DNA from: Acidobacteriota bacterium
Lineage (GTDB): Bacteria; Acidobacteriota; Terriglobia; Terriglobales; Acidobacteriaceae
Length of the DNA: 64,000 nucleotides
NCBI GenBank assembly: GCA_021778315.1
Contig: JAJYCQ010000003.1
Coordinates: 1 to 64,000, forward strand
Direction of reading: 5' to 3'
How positions within the stretch are numbered: position 1 is the first letter of the stretch; every line of letters starts with the position of its first letter. The notes beneath the pieces were generated by a model, which did not search any database, was not told where the DNA came from, and saw only the letters and a program-made list of their open reading frames with translations. Shown here piece after piece: positions 52,050 through 61,204 of the stretch. The translations under genes and the position numbers were made by a program.

Positions 52050-52247
52050 GCCCTTGCTCTTGCCTTAGCTGTTGCTTTTGCCGTTGCTCTTGTCCTTGCT
52101 CTTGCTCTTGCTCTTGCTCTTGTCTTTGCTGTTGCCCACTCTCGCACCCAGCGAAAATCCCGTCATCCTCGAGCGAAGCGAAGGACCACTGTATTGGCTC
52201 TTGCCTTTGCCTTTGCTTTTCTGGCTGTCATCCCGCAGGGATCTGCT
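52050..52247 (+). repeat. Third hexamer array with conserved tail
   Basis: TTGCxx hexamers, mostly CTTGCT, over 52050-52135, then a TCATCCTCGAGCGAAGCGAAGG element (52163-52184) and TTGCCTTTGCCTTTGCTTTT followed by CTGGCTGTCATCCCGCAGGG-ATCTGCTT at 52200-52247. Structure and order match the copies at 42665-42760 and 46770-46975. Confidence 0.8.
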
Positions 52248-52276
52248 TGTGCAGTTGCACCAGCTCTCACTCCCAC

Positions 52277-52660
52277 CTACCTCAGCCCCACCACCACCGC
52301 TCGCCCCTCTCCATCGCGAAACTCCACCACCTTCTCACTCATCGACGTAGCCTTCGCCCCCTCGCTCCCCTTCAGCAGCGTCGCCACATCCGCATCCAGC
52401 AGGCACGCCACATACGCCATGCAATGAATCTCCGCCGGAGCTCCCACCCGCTCTCCATGCTGCACCAGCGTCACATACATCGGAACGTTATAGTTCGTCA
52501 GCAGCACCTCATTCGACGCGTTGATATACACCTGCGCGCCGCTCTCCTTCGCCCCATCCCGAGCCACACTCCCCAGCGGATCCCGCACATAAATCCTCTG
52601 CCGGTTCCACACCACAAACACCACCGCCACCACCAACACCAGCAAAATTACCTTCCTCAA
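52277..52660 (-). CDS. Membrane-anchored protein of unknown function
   Basis: 127 residues from a TTG at 52660, chosen because GGAGGG lies just upstream; an ATG further up lacks a site. The frame starts RKVILLVLVVAVVFVVWNRQ, a single N-terminal membrane anchor, then a soluble domain (VYINASNEVLLTNYNVPMYV, VGAPAEIHCMAYVACLLDAD). No family recognised. The domain is probably periplasmic. Confidence 0.65.
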   Translation of the reverse strand: MRKVILLVLVVAVVFVVWNRQRIYVRDPLGSVARDGAKESGAQVYINASNEVLLTNYNVPMYVTLVQHGERVGAPAEIHCMAYVACLLDADVATLLKGSEGAKATSMSEKVVEFRDGEGRAVVVGLR

Positions 52661-52745
52661 ATCACCCTCCCAACAACCACGAACTCCAATCCACAATTCA
52701 AAAACGTTGCGCCCCGCCAAGCCCTCGCCCTGCGTGCAGCAGCAC

Positions 52746-53201
52746 CTACTGGAGAGCCTCGCCCCTGAAGCAAACCATCACCTGCTCCATCGCCACCGCA
52801 GGATGCACCGGCTTGGCCAGCGACGAAAAGTCATATCCCTCCGCTCTCGCATGCATCACCCCGCCATTCGTCTCGCAGCTCGAAAACAGCAGCACCTTGC
52901 ATCCCGGAATCGCCTGCACCACCAGCATCGCCAGCTGCACTCCATCGATCCCGCGAATCCCGACATCGCTCACCAGCAGCTCTGGACTCACCGCCAGCGC
53001 CATCTCCAGCGCGCTCCGGCCATCATACGCCGTCCTCGCCGCAAACCCCGCCCTCCTCAGCAGCGTCGCCATACATTCCGCCACCACCACCTCATCATGC
53101 ACCACCAGGATCATCCCCCGCCCTCGCCCCTCCGAGTGCATCAAATCCCCCCGAGGAACCTCGACCAGCGGTACTACCTCAACCCTCATCGCAACAACCA
53201 T
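52746..53201 (-). CDS. Stand-alone response-regulator receiver protein
   Basis: 151 residues. A receiver domain starts near residue 30: VVHDEVVVAECMATLLRRAG. The phosphorylated Asp is in LLVSDVGIRGIDG and the Lys in SLAKPVHP. The first acidic residue of the DD pair is replaced by His (HDE), and the Thr/Ser switch is Ser in LLFSSCE. No output domain. It probably serves as a phosphate shuttle or binds a partner; no kinase is adjacent. Confidence 0.8.
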   Translation of the reverse strand: MVVAMRVEVVPLVEVPRGDLMHSEGRGRGMILVVHDEVVVAECMATLLRRAGFAARTAYDGRSALEMALAVSPELLVSDVGIRGIDGVQLAMLVVQAIPGCKVLLFSSCETNGGVMHARAEGYDFSSLAKPVHPAVAMEQVMVCFRGEALQ

Positions 53202-53407
53202 GGCCCTTACCTCTAGTCACACCCTAGGCCTCTCGGGTTGCCACGAGTTAACTCTTTTTTATCTCTTCTTTTCACGAATATTCTTCGCCTCCCCCCTCTC
53301 CGATCAAACCTCCTCCACGTCACGTCGCATCAAATCTTCCCATGCTTAGCGTCTCGATATCGCGTCATCAGTTTTGCTTCAACCCTATCTCATACGAAGG
53401 AGGCACC

Positions 53408-53701
53408 ATGGAAGGAAGCGACAGTACCCCCCTCGACGGCATGCGTTTCAACTCCATCCTGCAAGCCGACGTCCCCAAAGGCCGCGAAGGCAAACACAAA
53501 CGAATCATCACCCAGCTCCTCAGCGACATCGAGAAGCTCCAACAAGGCTCTGCCCTCAAAATCCCCCTCACAGATCTACCCGACACCAAAGAAAACATCC
53601 GCTCCGCCCTCAGCCGCGCCGCCTCCCAGGCCAAACTCGCCATCGCCACCTCCAGCAACGACCAGTTCCTCTTCGTCTGGAAGACCAACACGCCACGCTG
53701 A
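53408..53701 (+). CDS. Small conserved protein, function unknown
   Basis: 97 residues from the ATG at 53408, with GAAGGAGG upstream. Charged and helical ([33 protein letters not shown]) then [20 protein letters not shown], a pattern like small DNA-binding or winged-helix proteins, and ending [10 protein letters not shown]. No family recognised. The cysK gene is 178 bases downstream. Confidence 0.7.
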   Translation: MEGSDSTPLDGMRFNSILQADVPKGREGKHKRIITQLLSDIEKLQQGSALKIPLTDLPDTKENIRSALSRAASQAKLAIATSSNDQFLFVWKTNTPR

Positions 53702-53879
53702 TCCCGCACCACCCCCCAACAACCTGTGCCAACCCCTCGCCCATCCGCACAGAACCTTGTGCCCGGCCAGCGAAGCCTCTCGCCGTCAGCGCAGGACCCG
53801 CGCGTATGCTGTTGAGTGGAGACTTGCGTCGCCCGCACTCCTCGGCGCGTCCAAACTTATTTCTCTCGAAAGGCCTTCC

Positions 53880-54851
<972 letters not shown>

Positions 54852-54940
54852 CCCCAACAGCGTTATCCCCGGCCCTCCACGCTCCAAACGGAACGGGAGG
54901 GCCGGGGACAATCTCCTCCGCGCAGTTCAACGTCTGCACA

Positions 54941-55543
54941 TCAGAAGTGGTTCCGAATCACGACCTGCTCCGCGCTCAACTGCCCCGGCTTCGGCCACAC
55001 GTCTCTCGTCTTCTTTCCAATCGCAACGATAAACGAGATCACATGGTCCGCCGGCAGGTGAATCAGCTCCGCCACCGCCTTGAAGTCGAACCCATCCATA
55101 GGACAGCTATCCAGCCCCAGGTCGCGAGCTGCCAGCATCAGCGTCTGTCCGGCAATCCCGCACGTCCGCATCGCCTCATCGCGCTGCACCTGCGGCTGGT
55201 CCCGGTAGTACCCATCGATCGCTGGCACCATCATGTCGCGCACGGCCTCCGGAGCATGCTCCCACACTTTGGCCGCGTATTTCTGCCAACTGCCCGTATC
55301 CGCGCACAGGATCACCAGCATCGACGCATCCGTGATCTGCGCCTGGTCCCACGCCACCGCGCGAATCTTCTTGCGCAGCTCCATATCCTCGACCACAACA
55401 AACCGCCAGTGCTGAAGGTTGAAGGCTGTAGGAGCCTGCATCGCGAGATCCAGCAGTTCAGCCTGCTGTTCGCCGGAAATCTTGTACTCGGGATCAAAAC
55501 TCTTCACCGCACGACGAGTGCGGATTGCTTCTTGGACCTGCAT
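54941..55543 (-). CDS. Nitroreductase family FMN protein
   Basis: 200 residues. The N-terminal RTRRAVKSFDPEYKISGEQ and the FMN-binding block AMQAPTAFNLQHWRFVVVED, plus AARDLGLDSCPMDGFD and VISFIVAIGKK, match the nitroreductase/NADH oxidase group that reduces quinones, flavins or nitro compounds with NAD(P)H. The physiological substrate is unknown. Monocistronic, convergent with cysK. Confidence 0.9.
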   Translation of the reverse strand: MQVQEAIRTRRAVKSFDPEYKISGEQQAELLDLAMQAPTAFNLQHWRFVVVEDMELRKKIRAVAWDQAQITDASMLVILCADTGSWQKYAAKVWEHAPEAVRDMMVPAIDGYYRDQPQVQRDEAMRTCGIAGQTLMLAARDLGLDSCPMDGFDFKAVAELIHLPADHVISFIVAIGKKTRDVWPKPGQLSAEQVVIRNHF

Positions 55544-56268
55544 CGTTTCTCCTTAATCCAAATCATGTAGCTGTGGAATGAACACGCCATCACCATGCCT
55601 AAGTCGTCATGACAAAGAACCTGACTCATCCCCATCATCAAACGAACTCATCTCAATCAATAGCTGATCCGGGATCCAAAGCCAATCACGGACCCGCCAC
55701 CAGCCTGTGACCTCATAGCAGCCACCCTCTCCAGGACAGCTTGGCTAAGCGATGGCCTCACGTTGGATGTTCCTGCAGCGGCCAAAGTTTCTAGCCTCAA
55801 ACAATCAACCCTCCGCACCGCCCGTCCCCCAAACTTCTGCCAAGTTCCGCCACCGACCACGCGCCACCGGGTACCCCACCTTCGCGACAGCCTCATCGTC
55901 GCTAAGGTGGGCCTGCGCAGGGCTCCACGCCGGGCACCCCCACCTCTCCACCGCACTTACATCCCGTCATCCTGAGCGAAGCCGGGTGCCCCATTCATGG
56001 CGCTTTTGCCATGGGTGGGGTTGCGAACGCCCCTCCCACCGCAAACCTCAAACGACGCCCCCACAACAACCTCTTCGCTTTAGACTCCCTCCTCCAACCG
56101 TCACGCCGCTTTGAAGGGGCGGGGCTTCAGCCCCGCCATCAACACCCCACCGTACCCGGGCTTCAGCCCCCGAGGTAACGCATCCACCCCCAACGAAACA
56201 TCTCCCACCCAAACCACCCCCGCCTGTCTCCGCCCCAACCAAACACACGGTCCTCCTGAGAATTTCAA

Positions 56269-56365
56269 GGGCCAACGGCCCGACACATCACAGCCTAGGC
56301 CGCAGGCCTAGGTCCCCATCACCCAACCCCCAAAGGGCTGAAGGCCCGACCCATAAGTGCGCCCA
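56269..56365 (+). repeat. Triple-hairpin repeat unit, copy 1
   Basis: Three consecutive palindromes, GGGCCAACGGCCC, CCTAGGCCGCAGGCCTAGG and GGGCTGAAGGCCC, spaced by short linkers including ACATCACAG and CCATAAGTGCGCCCA. A second copy of the whole unit is at 56585-56683. Confidence 0.8.
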
Positions 56366-56584
56366 CCAATCCGCACTCACGCCCAGCAACGCGCCTCATC
56401 CGACCCTCCACCCACCACAACCCCGTCATCCTGAGCGCAGCCTCTCGCGCATTTGCGAGAGGCGCAGCCGAAGGACCCGCCACCAAGCCCGCACCACCCA
56501 CACTCTTCCTCATTTCAAACCACAAATCCACCCCCTCTCTCCCCAAATCACAGCCAACAATCTGCGCGTCAAACCCACCCCCAA

Positions 56585-56683
56585 AGGGCCAACGGCCTGC
56601 CCCATCACAGCCTAGGCCGAAGGCCTAGGTCCCCGAACACTCCACCCCCAGAGGGCTGAAGGCCCGACACATAGGCGCGCCCA
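56585..56683 (+). repeat. Triple-hairpin repeat unit, copy 2
   Basis: Same order and near-identical sequence as copy 1: AGGGCCAACGGCCT, CCTAGGCCGAAGGCCTAGG, GGGCTGAAGGCCC, ending ACATAGGCGCGCCCA. Starts 316 bases after copy 1. Confidence 0.8.
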
Positions 56684-56869
56684 AACTCCAACCCAACCAG
56701 GTGCCCCCTTCATGGCGCTCTCTGCCATGGGTGGGGTGCGAACGCCCATGGCCTTGCATCTGACGACAACTTTTGCCAACTGGCCGAAACGCCGACTTTC
56801 AGACAAAGTCGGCGATCAAGTGACGATCAATCAACACAACGGCGTTTATCGTTAGTTGAAGAGGTTACG

Positions 56870-57538
56870 ATGTACACCCCAATCGCCAACCGGGAGGATA
56901 ATCCCGGCACGCTCAAAGCCTTCATGCGAGAGAATCCATTCTGCTCGCTCGTCACGATGACCAAAGCCGGGCTCATAGCAACACATCTTCCTACCGTTTT
57001 ACGCGAGACCGGCGATGGATTCGGTGTTCTGCAAGGGCACGTGGCACGAGGCAACTCGCAGTGGCGCGAATTCTCGCCGGATGTCGAGGCCATGGCGATC
57101 TTTACCGGTCCACAGCACTACATCTCGGCAAACTGGTATCCGGGAAAACAGACGCACGGTGAAGAAGTTCCAACGTGGAACTATGTCGCTGTTCACGCTT
57201 ACGGTCAATTGCGGTCCGTCGAAGACCCGCAATGGATCATCGACCACGTCAGTTCGTTGACGGACCAGGCGGAGATCATCTCGCCCGTTCCGTGGAAGGT
57301 TTCCGACGCACCACCGGAGTTCATCTTGAAGATGGCACGGGCGATCGTTGGTCTGGAGCTGGAAATCACCAGAGTTCAGGGGCGTTGGAAGGCCAGCCAG
57401 AATCGCGAAGAGAACGAGGCGGATTCCGTGATGACAGCGCTCGATCAACTCGGCACGCCCGCAAGCGCGGCTATGCGCGATCTAATCGATGAGCGACGTC
57501 CACGTCCAGGACGACCCAGCGGATCTACTTCGCGGTAG
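56870..57538 (+). CDS. FMN-binding PaiB-family transcriptional regulator
   Basis: 222 residues. PaiB features: YTPIANREDNPGTLKAFMRE, FCSLVTMTKAGLIATHLPTV, the VAMAIFTGPQHYISANWY-like block and VPTWNYVAVHAYGQLRSVED. The split-barrel domain binds flavin; Bacillus PaiB represses sporulation and protease genes. Its codon use is more balanced between G- and C-ending codons than its neighbours, which may indicate recent acquisition. It overlaps the LysE remnant at the 3' end. Confidence 0.9.
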   Translation: MYTPIANREDNPGTLKAFMRENPFCSLVTMTKAGLIATHLPTVLRETGDGFGVLQGHVARGNSQWREFSPDVEAMAIFTGPQHYISANWYPGKQTHGEEVPTWNYVAVHAYGQLRSVEDPQWIIDHVSSLTDQAEIISPVPWKVSDAPPEFILKMARAIVGLELEITRVQGRWKASQNREENEADSVMTALDQLGTPASAAMRDLIDERRPRPGRPSGSTSR

Positions 57539-57905
57539 CTACGTAAACGCCCAAACCGATCATCCCTGCGCCCGACGCGGTTCGCTGCCTGCGCGTGAAG
57601 TTCGGATTGTCTCGCAGTTTGTGGGCGATGGCTCCTGCCAAGAAAGCCACGATCAGGTCGGCAAGCGTGTTCAACCCCACAGAGATGCTCCCAAGGACCA
57701 GAAACTGGAGAACAATGTGACCACGTGAAGCCGAGACGAACTGCGGGATGAACGAGAGGAAAAATAAGGCCGTCTTTGGATTCAGAACTTCCGTCCAGAT
57801 ACCTTGCAGGAAGTGTCCATTTAATCTGTCATTGCAGTATCTCAGACCAAAACAATGTTGCAGGCGTCGCCTGTACGTAGCGTCGGTATCGATAAGTCGG
57901 CTCAT
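57525..57905 (-). pseudogene. LysE/RhtB amino-acid exporter, C-terminal fragment
   Basis: The open frame holds GIWTEVLNPKTALFFLSFIP, FLVLGSISVGLNTLADLIVA and GAGMIGLGVYVATAK, the C-terminal half of a LysE-type translocator. The N-terminal 80 or so residues with the first membrane helices are missing: upstream DNA (57906-57950) is the cysE leader with runs of C. The frame before GIW is unrelated. So this is most likely a truncated remnant. The 3' end overlaps the PaiB-like gene. Confidence 0.8.
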
Positions 57906-57950
57906 CGGAAGTCACCCCCCCCCACCCCCCGCGCTATCATCAACCCAGCC

Positions 57951-58712
57951 ATGAACCTCTTCCAATCCATCCGCGAAGACATCCGCACCGTCCTCGAGCG
58001 CGATCCCGCCGCCACCTCCCGGCTCATGGTCATCCTCTGCTACCCCGGCCTCCACGCCGTCTGGGCCCACCACATCCAGCACTGGCTCTGGTGCCATAAC
58101 TTCAAGCTCCTCGCCCGCCTCTGCTCCCAGGTCACCCGCTTCTACACCGGAATCGAAATCCATCCCGGTGCCCAGATCGGCCGCCGCCTCTTCATCGACC
58201 ACGGCATGGGAGTCGTCATCGGCGAAACCGCCATCCTCGGCAACGACATTACCCTCTACCAGAACGTCACCCTCGGCGGCACCGGCAAAGCCTGCGGCAA
58301 ACGCCACCCCACCCTCCGCGACGGCGTCTTCGTCGGCAACAACGCCAACATCCTCGGCAACATCATCATCGGCGAACGAGCCCGCGTCGGTGCCGGCTCC
58401 GTCGTCCTCCGCGACGTCCCACCCGACTCCACCGTCGTCGGCGTCCCCGCCCACATCGTCTACCAGCAGGGCAAGCGAGTCCTCATCACCGACCCCCGCG
58501 AAATCAACGACCCCCTCTCCGACATCCTCATCGCCCTCGGCGACGAACTCACCTCTCTCAAAACCCGAGTCGAGAGGCTAGACGGAGAACTCCAGCAAGC
58601 CGTCCGCCAGGAGCCCGCCCAGGCCCTCGTCTCCGAACAGCAGGAGAGCGCCCAGTACCGCTCCGAGCAGCTCGACCGCTCCGATTTCATGACCATGGGA
58701 GAGGGAATTTAG
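57951..58712 (+). CDS. cysE: Serine O-acetyltransferase
   Basis: 253 residues. The N-terminal helices are [20 protein letters not shown] and [14 protein letters not shown]. The left-handed beta-helix has the hexapeptide repeats and the catalytic His in [15 protein letters not shown] plus [20 protein letters not shown]. It acetylates serine for cysteine synthesis and pairs with CysK at 53880. The C-terminal 60 residues form an acidic Gln-rich tail, perhaps for regulation or complex formation. Confidence 0.95.
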   Translation: MNLFQSIREDIRTVLERDPAATSRLMVILCYPGLHAVWAHHIQHWLWCHNFKLLARLCSQVTRFYTGIEIHPGAQIGRRLFIDHGMGVVIGETAILGNDITLYQNVTLGGTGKACGKRHPTLRDGVFVGNNANILGNIIIGERARVGAGSVVLRDVPPDSTVVGVPAHIVYQQGKRVLITDPREINDPLSDILIALGDELTSLKTRVERLDGELQQAVRQEPAQALVSEQQESAQYRSEQLDRSDFMTMGEGI

Positions 58713-58921
58713 CCCCCGCAACCCCAACCTTCCCTCAGTCACGCCACTTGCAGCCCCAGCCACCCCGGAATCTGTTCAAAAACCCACACATTCACAGGCT
58801 TCCGTGTAATAGCGCACAATCCCCACCCTTAAATAGTCATGACCCACTCACCATGCGTATCGCTGGCGAGCGGGCCATTCTGAATTCAGTCTTCCCTGCT
58901 AACCCTCGGGTTATGAGGTAC

Positions 58922-59584
58922 CTAAGGCTTCGAGGGAGTCGAGGACGATGCCGTTACTTCTGTCCGCGGCAACACACTCGCCGGCAAAGGTGGCGGCGGC
59001 ACTACATGTGCCTCCCGATCCCTCTCCGCAGGAGCAGAAAGCGGCCAAACATATGGAGAATCAGCAACATCGCCGAACCCCATCCGAGGATATCGACCCA
59101 CAGCCATCGCGCTGTGATCTACCCGGACATACACGTCCGTAGATTTACCCTTGTTTTTAGCCAGCAAACTATCCTTGCTGCTCAGCTCAAACGTGTGCCC
59201 ACCCGCAACAAAGGTAAGCGTCTTTCCATCGAAGGCATTCGCTACCCTCTCCGCATCCGCAATCGGTGCCCGTGAAACTACAGCCGTTCCCATGCCAGGA
59301 ACAAAGAAATAAAGGTAGCCGACACGCTGAATGTCATAGTTTAACTGGACTTTTGCGACCATTCCGTCGATCGTCAAAATTCCTTCACGCACCTGAGCTG
59401 TGATCAGGCGATCGGGCAAACCATCATGAAACCTTGCATTCGATGCAACAGTTGAGTTACTGGGGCTGGACGTTGTTGACATAGAAACAGGCGTTGCTCG
59501 CACCTGCTCCTGGCATGCAGCGGCCAATGGTAAAGCCGTAGCTAAGATCAACACTATAGAAACTCTGGGAGAAAAGTGATACAT
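58922..59584 (-). CDS. Secreted or lipid-anchored protein of unknown function
   Basis: 220 residues from the ATG at 59584, with GGAGGCACCC upstream. The signal peptide is VSIVLILATALPLAAAC, where the Cys could be lipidated though the lipobox is not ideal. The mature part has IDGMVAKVQLNYDIQRVGYL, GYLYFFVPGMGTAVVS and FDGKTLTFVAGGHTFELSSK. The proline-rich C-terminus (VVPPPPLPASVLP) suggests an exposed tail. No family recognised. Confidence 0.65.
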   Translation of the reverse strand: MYHFSPRVSIVLILATALPLAAACQEQVRATPVSMSTTSSPSNSTVASNARFHDGLPDRLITAQVREGILTIDGMVAKVQLNYDIQRVGYLYFFVPGMGTAVVSRAPIADAERVANAFDGKTLTFVAGGHTFELSSKDSLLAKNKGKSTDVYVRVDHSAMAVGRYPRMGFGDVADSPYVWPLSAPAERDREAHVVPPPPLPASVLPRTEVTASSSTPSKP

Positions 59585-60054
59585 GGGTGCCTCCAAACCG
59601 ACGTCTCGTCGTACGTCGACCTATTCATTACTATCCCACTATCTAAAAGACTTGTGGGCAAAATCATCGCAAAGATCAAACAACAATCTGTGTAAAAGTT
59701 GTAGATAAAAACAGGGGTATAATTCTACGGCCAAAATACTAGCCCTTGGATTCTACATAGTCAACCCTGAACTTCGGGCTGATTTCGGGTAGCGACTCGC
59801 TACTCCTATTGGCTCAGCAGGGCTAACTATGCATTGGGTGTATACCCCGTGAATCAATAGAAATTTGGCGTTGTACGAAGCAACTGCATTGATTGGTCAC
59901 GAATCGGCCAAAATGGATGTGCGTCCCAAGACTGGAGCTTCGCTCCCTCACGGATACCGGCCTTCCGGGAGCGAGTGGAGTCATGAACTGGTCTCCATTA
60001 CTCAGACGTGCCGTTGCGGTGAGAGGTTGTCTCGATGCCTGCACAAGGCATCTG
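59585..60054. other. 470-base intergenic region where strand composition changes
   Basis: No gene recognised. The region is AT-rich around 59640-59750 and contains TGTAGATAA at 59700-59708, one base off the DnaA box consensus. It sits near the point where the + strand changes from C-rich to G-rich. A short inverted repeat is CCCTGAACTTCGGG (59767-59780). Confidence 0.5.
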
Positions 60055-61107
60055 TCAGCCGGGCTGGGATGTTCCCGGGGCCAATCGCGGTAACAATCTT
60101 CCAACACTCGCACCCAGCAACTCGATGCCGTGAAGCATACGAGCGTGAGGCAACGGGCCCCCACTCATCATGAGAGTGATCCGCGAGACGCCGCCGAGCA
60201 CATCGCTAACGCGAACCATTTTCCTCGCGACGGTCTCTGGGTTGCCGACGAAGAGGGCTCCGTCCTCGGAACGCTGGGCATCGAAGGCCGCTCGGGTTGT
60301 CGGCGGCCAACCTCGCTCGCGGCCGATGCGGGTGAAGGTGGTGGAATAGGCTGGCCAGAGCACATCTGCGGCCTCTTGCGTCGTGTCGGCGAGGAAGCCG
60401 ATGGCATGGACCGCTACGTCGAGGGCTTCGGGAGCGTGGCCCGCGCGACGACCGGCTTCGCGGTAAACATCAATCATGGGGCGGAAGCGATGCGGCTGGC
60501 CACCGATGATCGCGACGGTCAGAGGCAGTCCCAGAGCGCCCGCACGAGCGAAGGACTGTGGTGTTCCTCCGACGCCTATGCGGATGGGAAGGCGCGGCTG
60601 CAGCGGTCGCGGCCACACTCCTTGCCCAGTGAGCGATGGGCGGTGTTTGCCTTCCCAGCTGACCCTGGTCTGCTCGCGGAGCTCGAGCAGGAGGTCGAGT
60701 TTCTCGGCGAAGAGTTCGTCGTAGTGCCTGGTGTCGTAGCCGAAGAGCGGATAGGACTCGATGAAGGAGCCGCGACCCACGATGATCTCTGCACGCCCCT
60801 GCGAGATGAGGTCGAGCGTGGCGAAATCTTGGAAGACTCGGACGGGATCGTCGGAGCTGACCACCGTCACAGCTGACGTAAGGCGGATGTTCTGTGTGCG
60901 AGCGGCCGCCGCGGCGAGGAGCACTGCCGGCGACGAGGCGATGTACTCTTCGCGGTGATGTTCGCCGATGCCGTAGACATCGACTCCGACGCGATCGGCT
61001 AGCTCGATCTCCTCGAGCAAGTCGCGGACTCGCTCGGCGCCGAGTTCACCGGGCGAACGGCCTGAACCCACAATCGTCTCCACAAAGCTGTCAATGCCGA
61101 TCTGCAT
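60055..61107 (-). CDS. LLM class flavin-dependent oxidoreductase (luciferase-like)
   Basis: 350 residues from the ATG at 61107. TIM-barrel motifs: MQIGIDSFVETIVGS, DLLEEIELADRVGVDVYGIG, HHREEYIASSPAVLLAAAAA, DLISQGRAEIIVGRGSFIES and RLPIRIGVGGTPQSFARAGA. Such enzymes use FMNH2 to oxygenate aldehydes, amines or sulfonates. The subgroup with GEHHREEY is broad and the substrate is unknown. It is divergent from ychF. Confidence 0.92.
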   Translation of the reverse strand: MQIGIDSFVETIVGSGRSPGELGAERVRDLLEEIELADRVGVDVYGIGEHHREEYIASSPAVLLAAAAARTQNIRLTSAVTVVSSDDPVRVFQDFATLDLISQGRAEIIVGRGSFIESYPLFGYDTRHYDELFAEKLDLLLELREQTRVSWEGKHRPSLTGQGVWPRPLQPRLPIRIGVGGTPQSFARAGALGLPLTVAIIGGQPHRFRPMIDVYREAGRRAGHAPEALDVAVHAIGFLADTTQEAADVLWPAYSTTFTRIGRERGWPPTTRAAFDAQRSEDGALFVGNPETVARKMVRVSDVLGGVSRITLMMSGGPLPHARMLHGIELLGASVGRLLPRLAPGTSQPG

Positions 61108-61204
61108 GGTGGATTCGATGAGGGAGGGCAAGCGGAGGACTCAGGTGAGGCTGCAGCGATGCGGCGCGCATGTTCCAATAGAGATGAAAAGGAATCTCTG
61201 AACT

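Larger units (their letters stand above)
55544..56869. other. 1.3-kb intergenic region rich in palindromic repeats
   Basis: No convincing gene was found: the frames in both directions are short and run through repeats. It holds a GGTGCCCC...ATGGCGCxxxTxTGCCATGGGTGGGG element twice (55984-56030, 56699-56747), GGGGCTTCAG-type palindromes (56110-56180), the triple-hairpin unit (two copies) and a TCATCCTGAGCGCAG element (56427-56441). Unlike the rest of the window it has no conserved coding signal. Confidence 0.7.

Noticed and set aside
53238..53879. Upstream extension of cysK in the same frame
   Set aside because: It overlaps the small gene at 53408-53701 in another frame, and the cysteine synthase homology begins at 53880.
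55657..55956. Minus-strand frame of 99 codons in the repeat-rich region
   Set aside because: Arg/Gly-rich frame running through repeat DNA, with no ribosome site or family match.
59585..60054. Chromosome origin (oriC)
   Set aside because: Only one near-consensus DnaA box was seen and there are no dnaA, dnaN or gidA genes nearby, so it is listed only as a composition boundary.
59823..60164. ORFs in both directions in the 59.6-60.1 kb gap
   Set aside because: They overlap the end of the LLM gene or lack ribosome sites and recognisable features.
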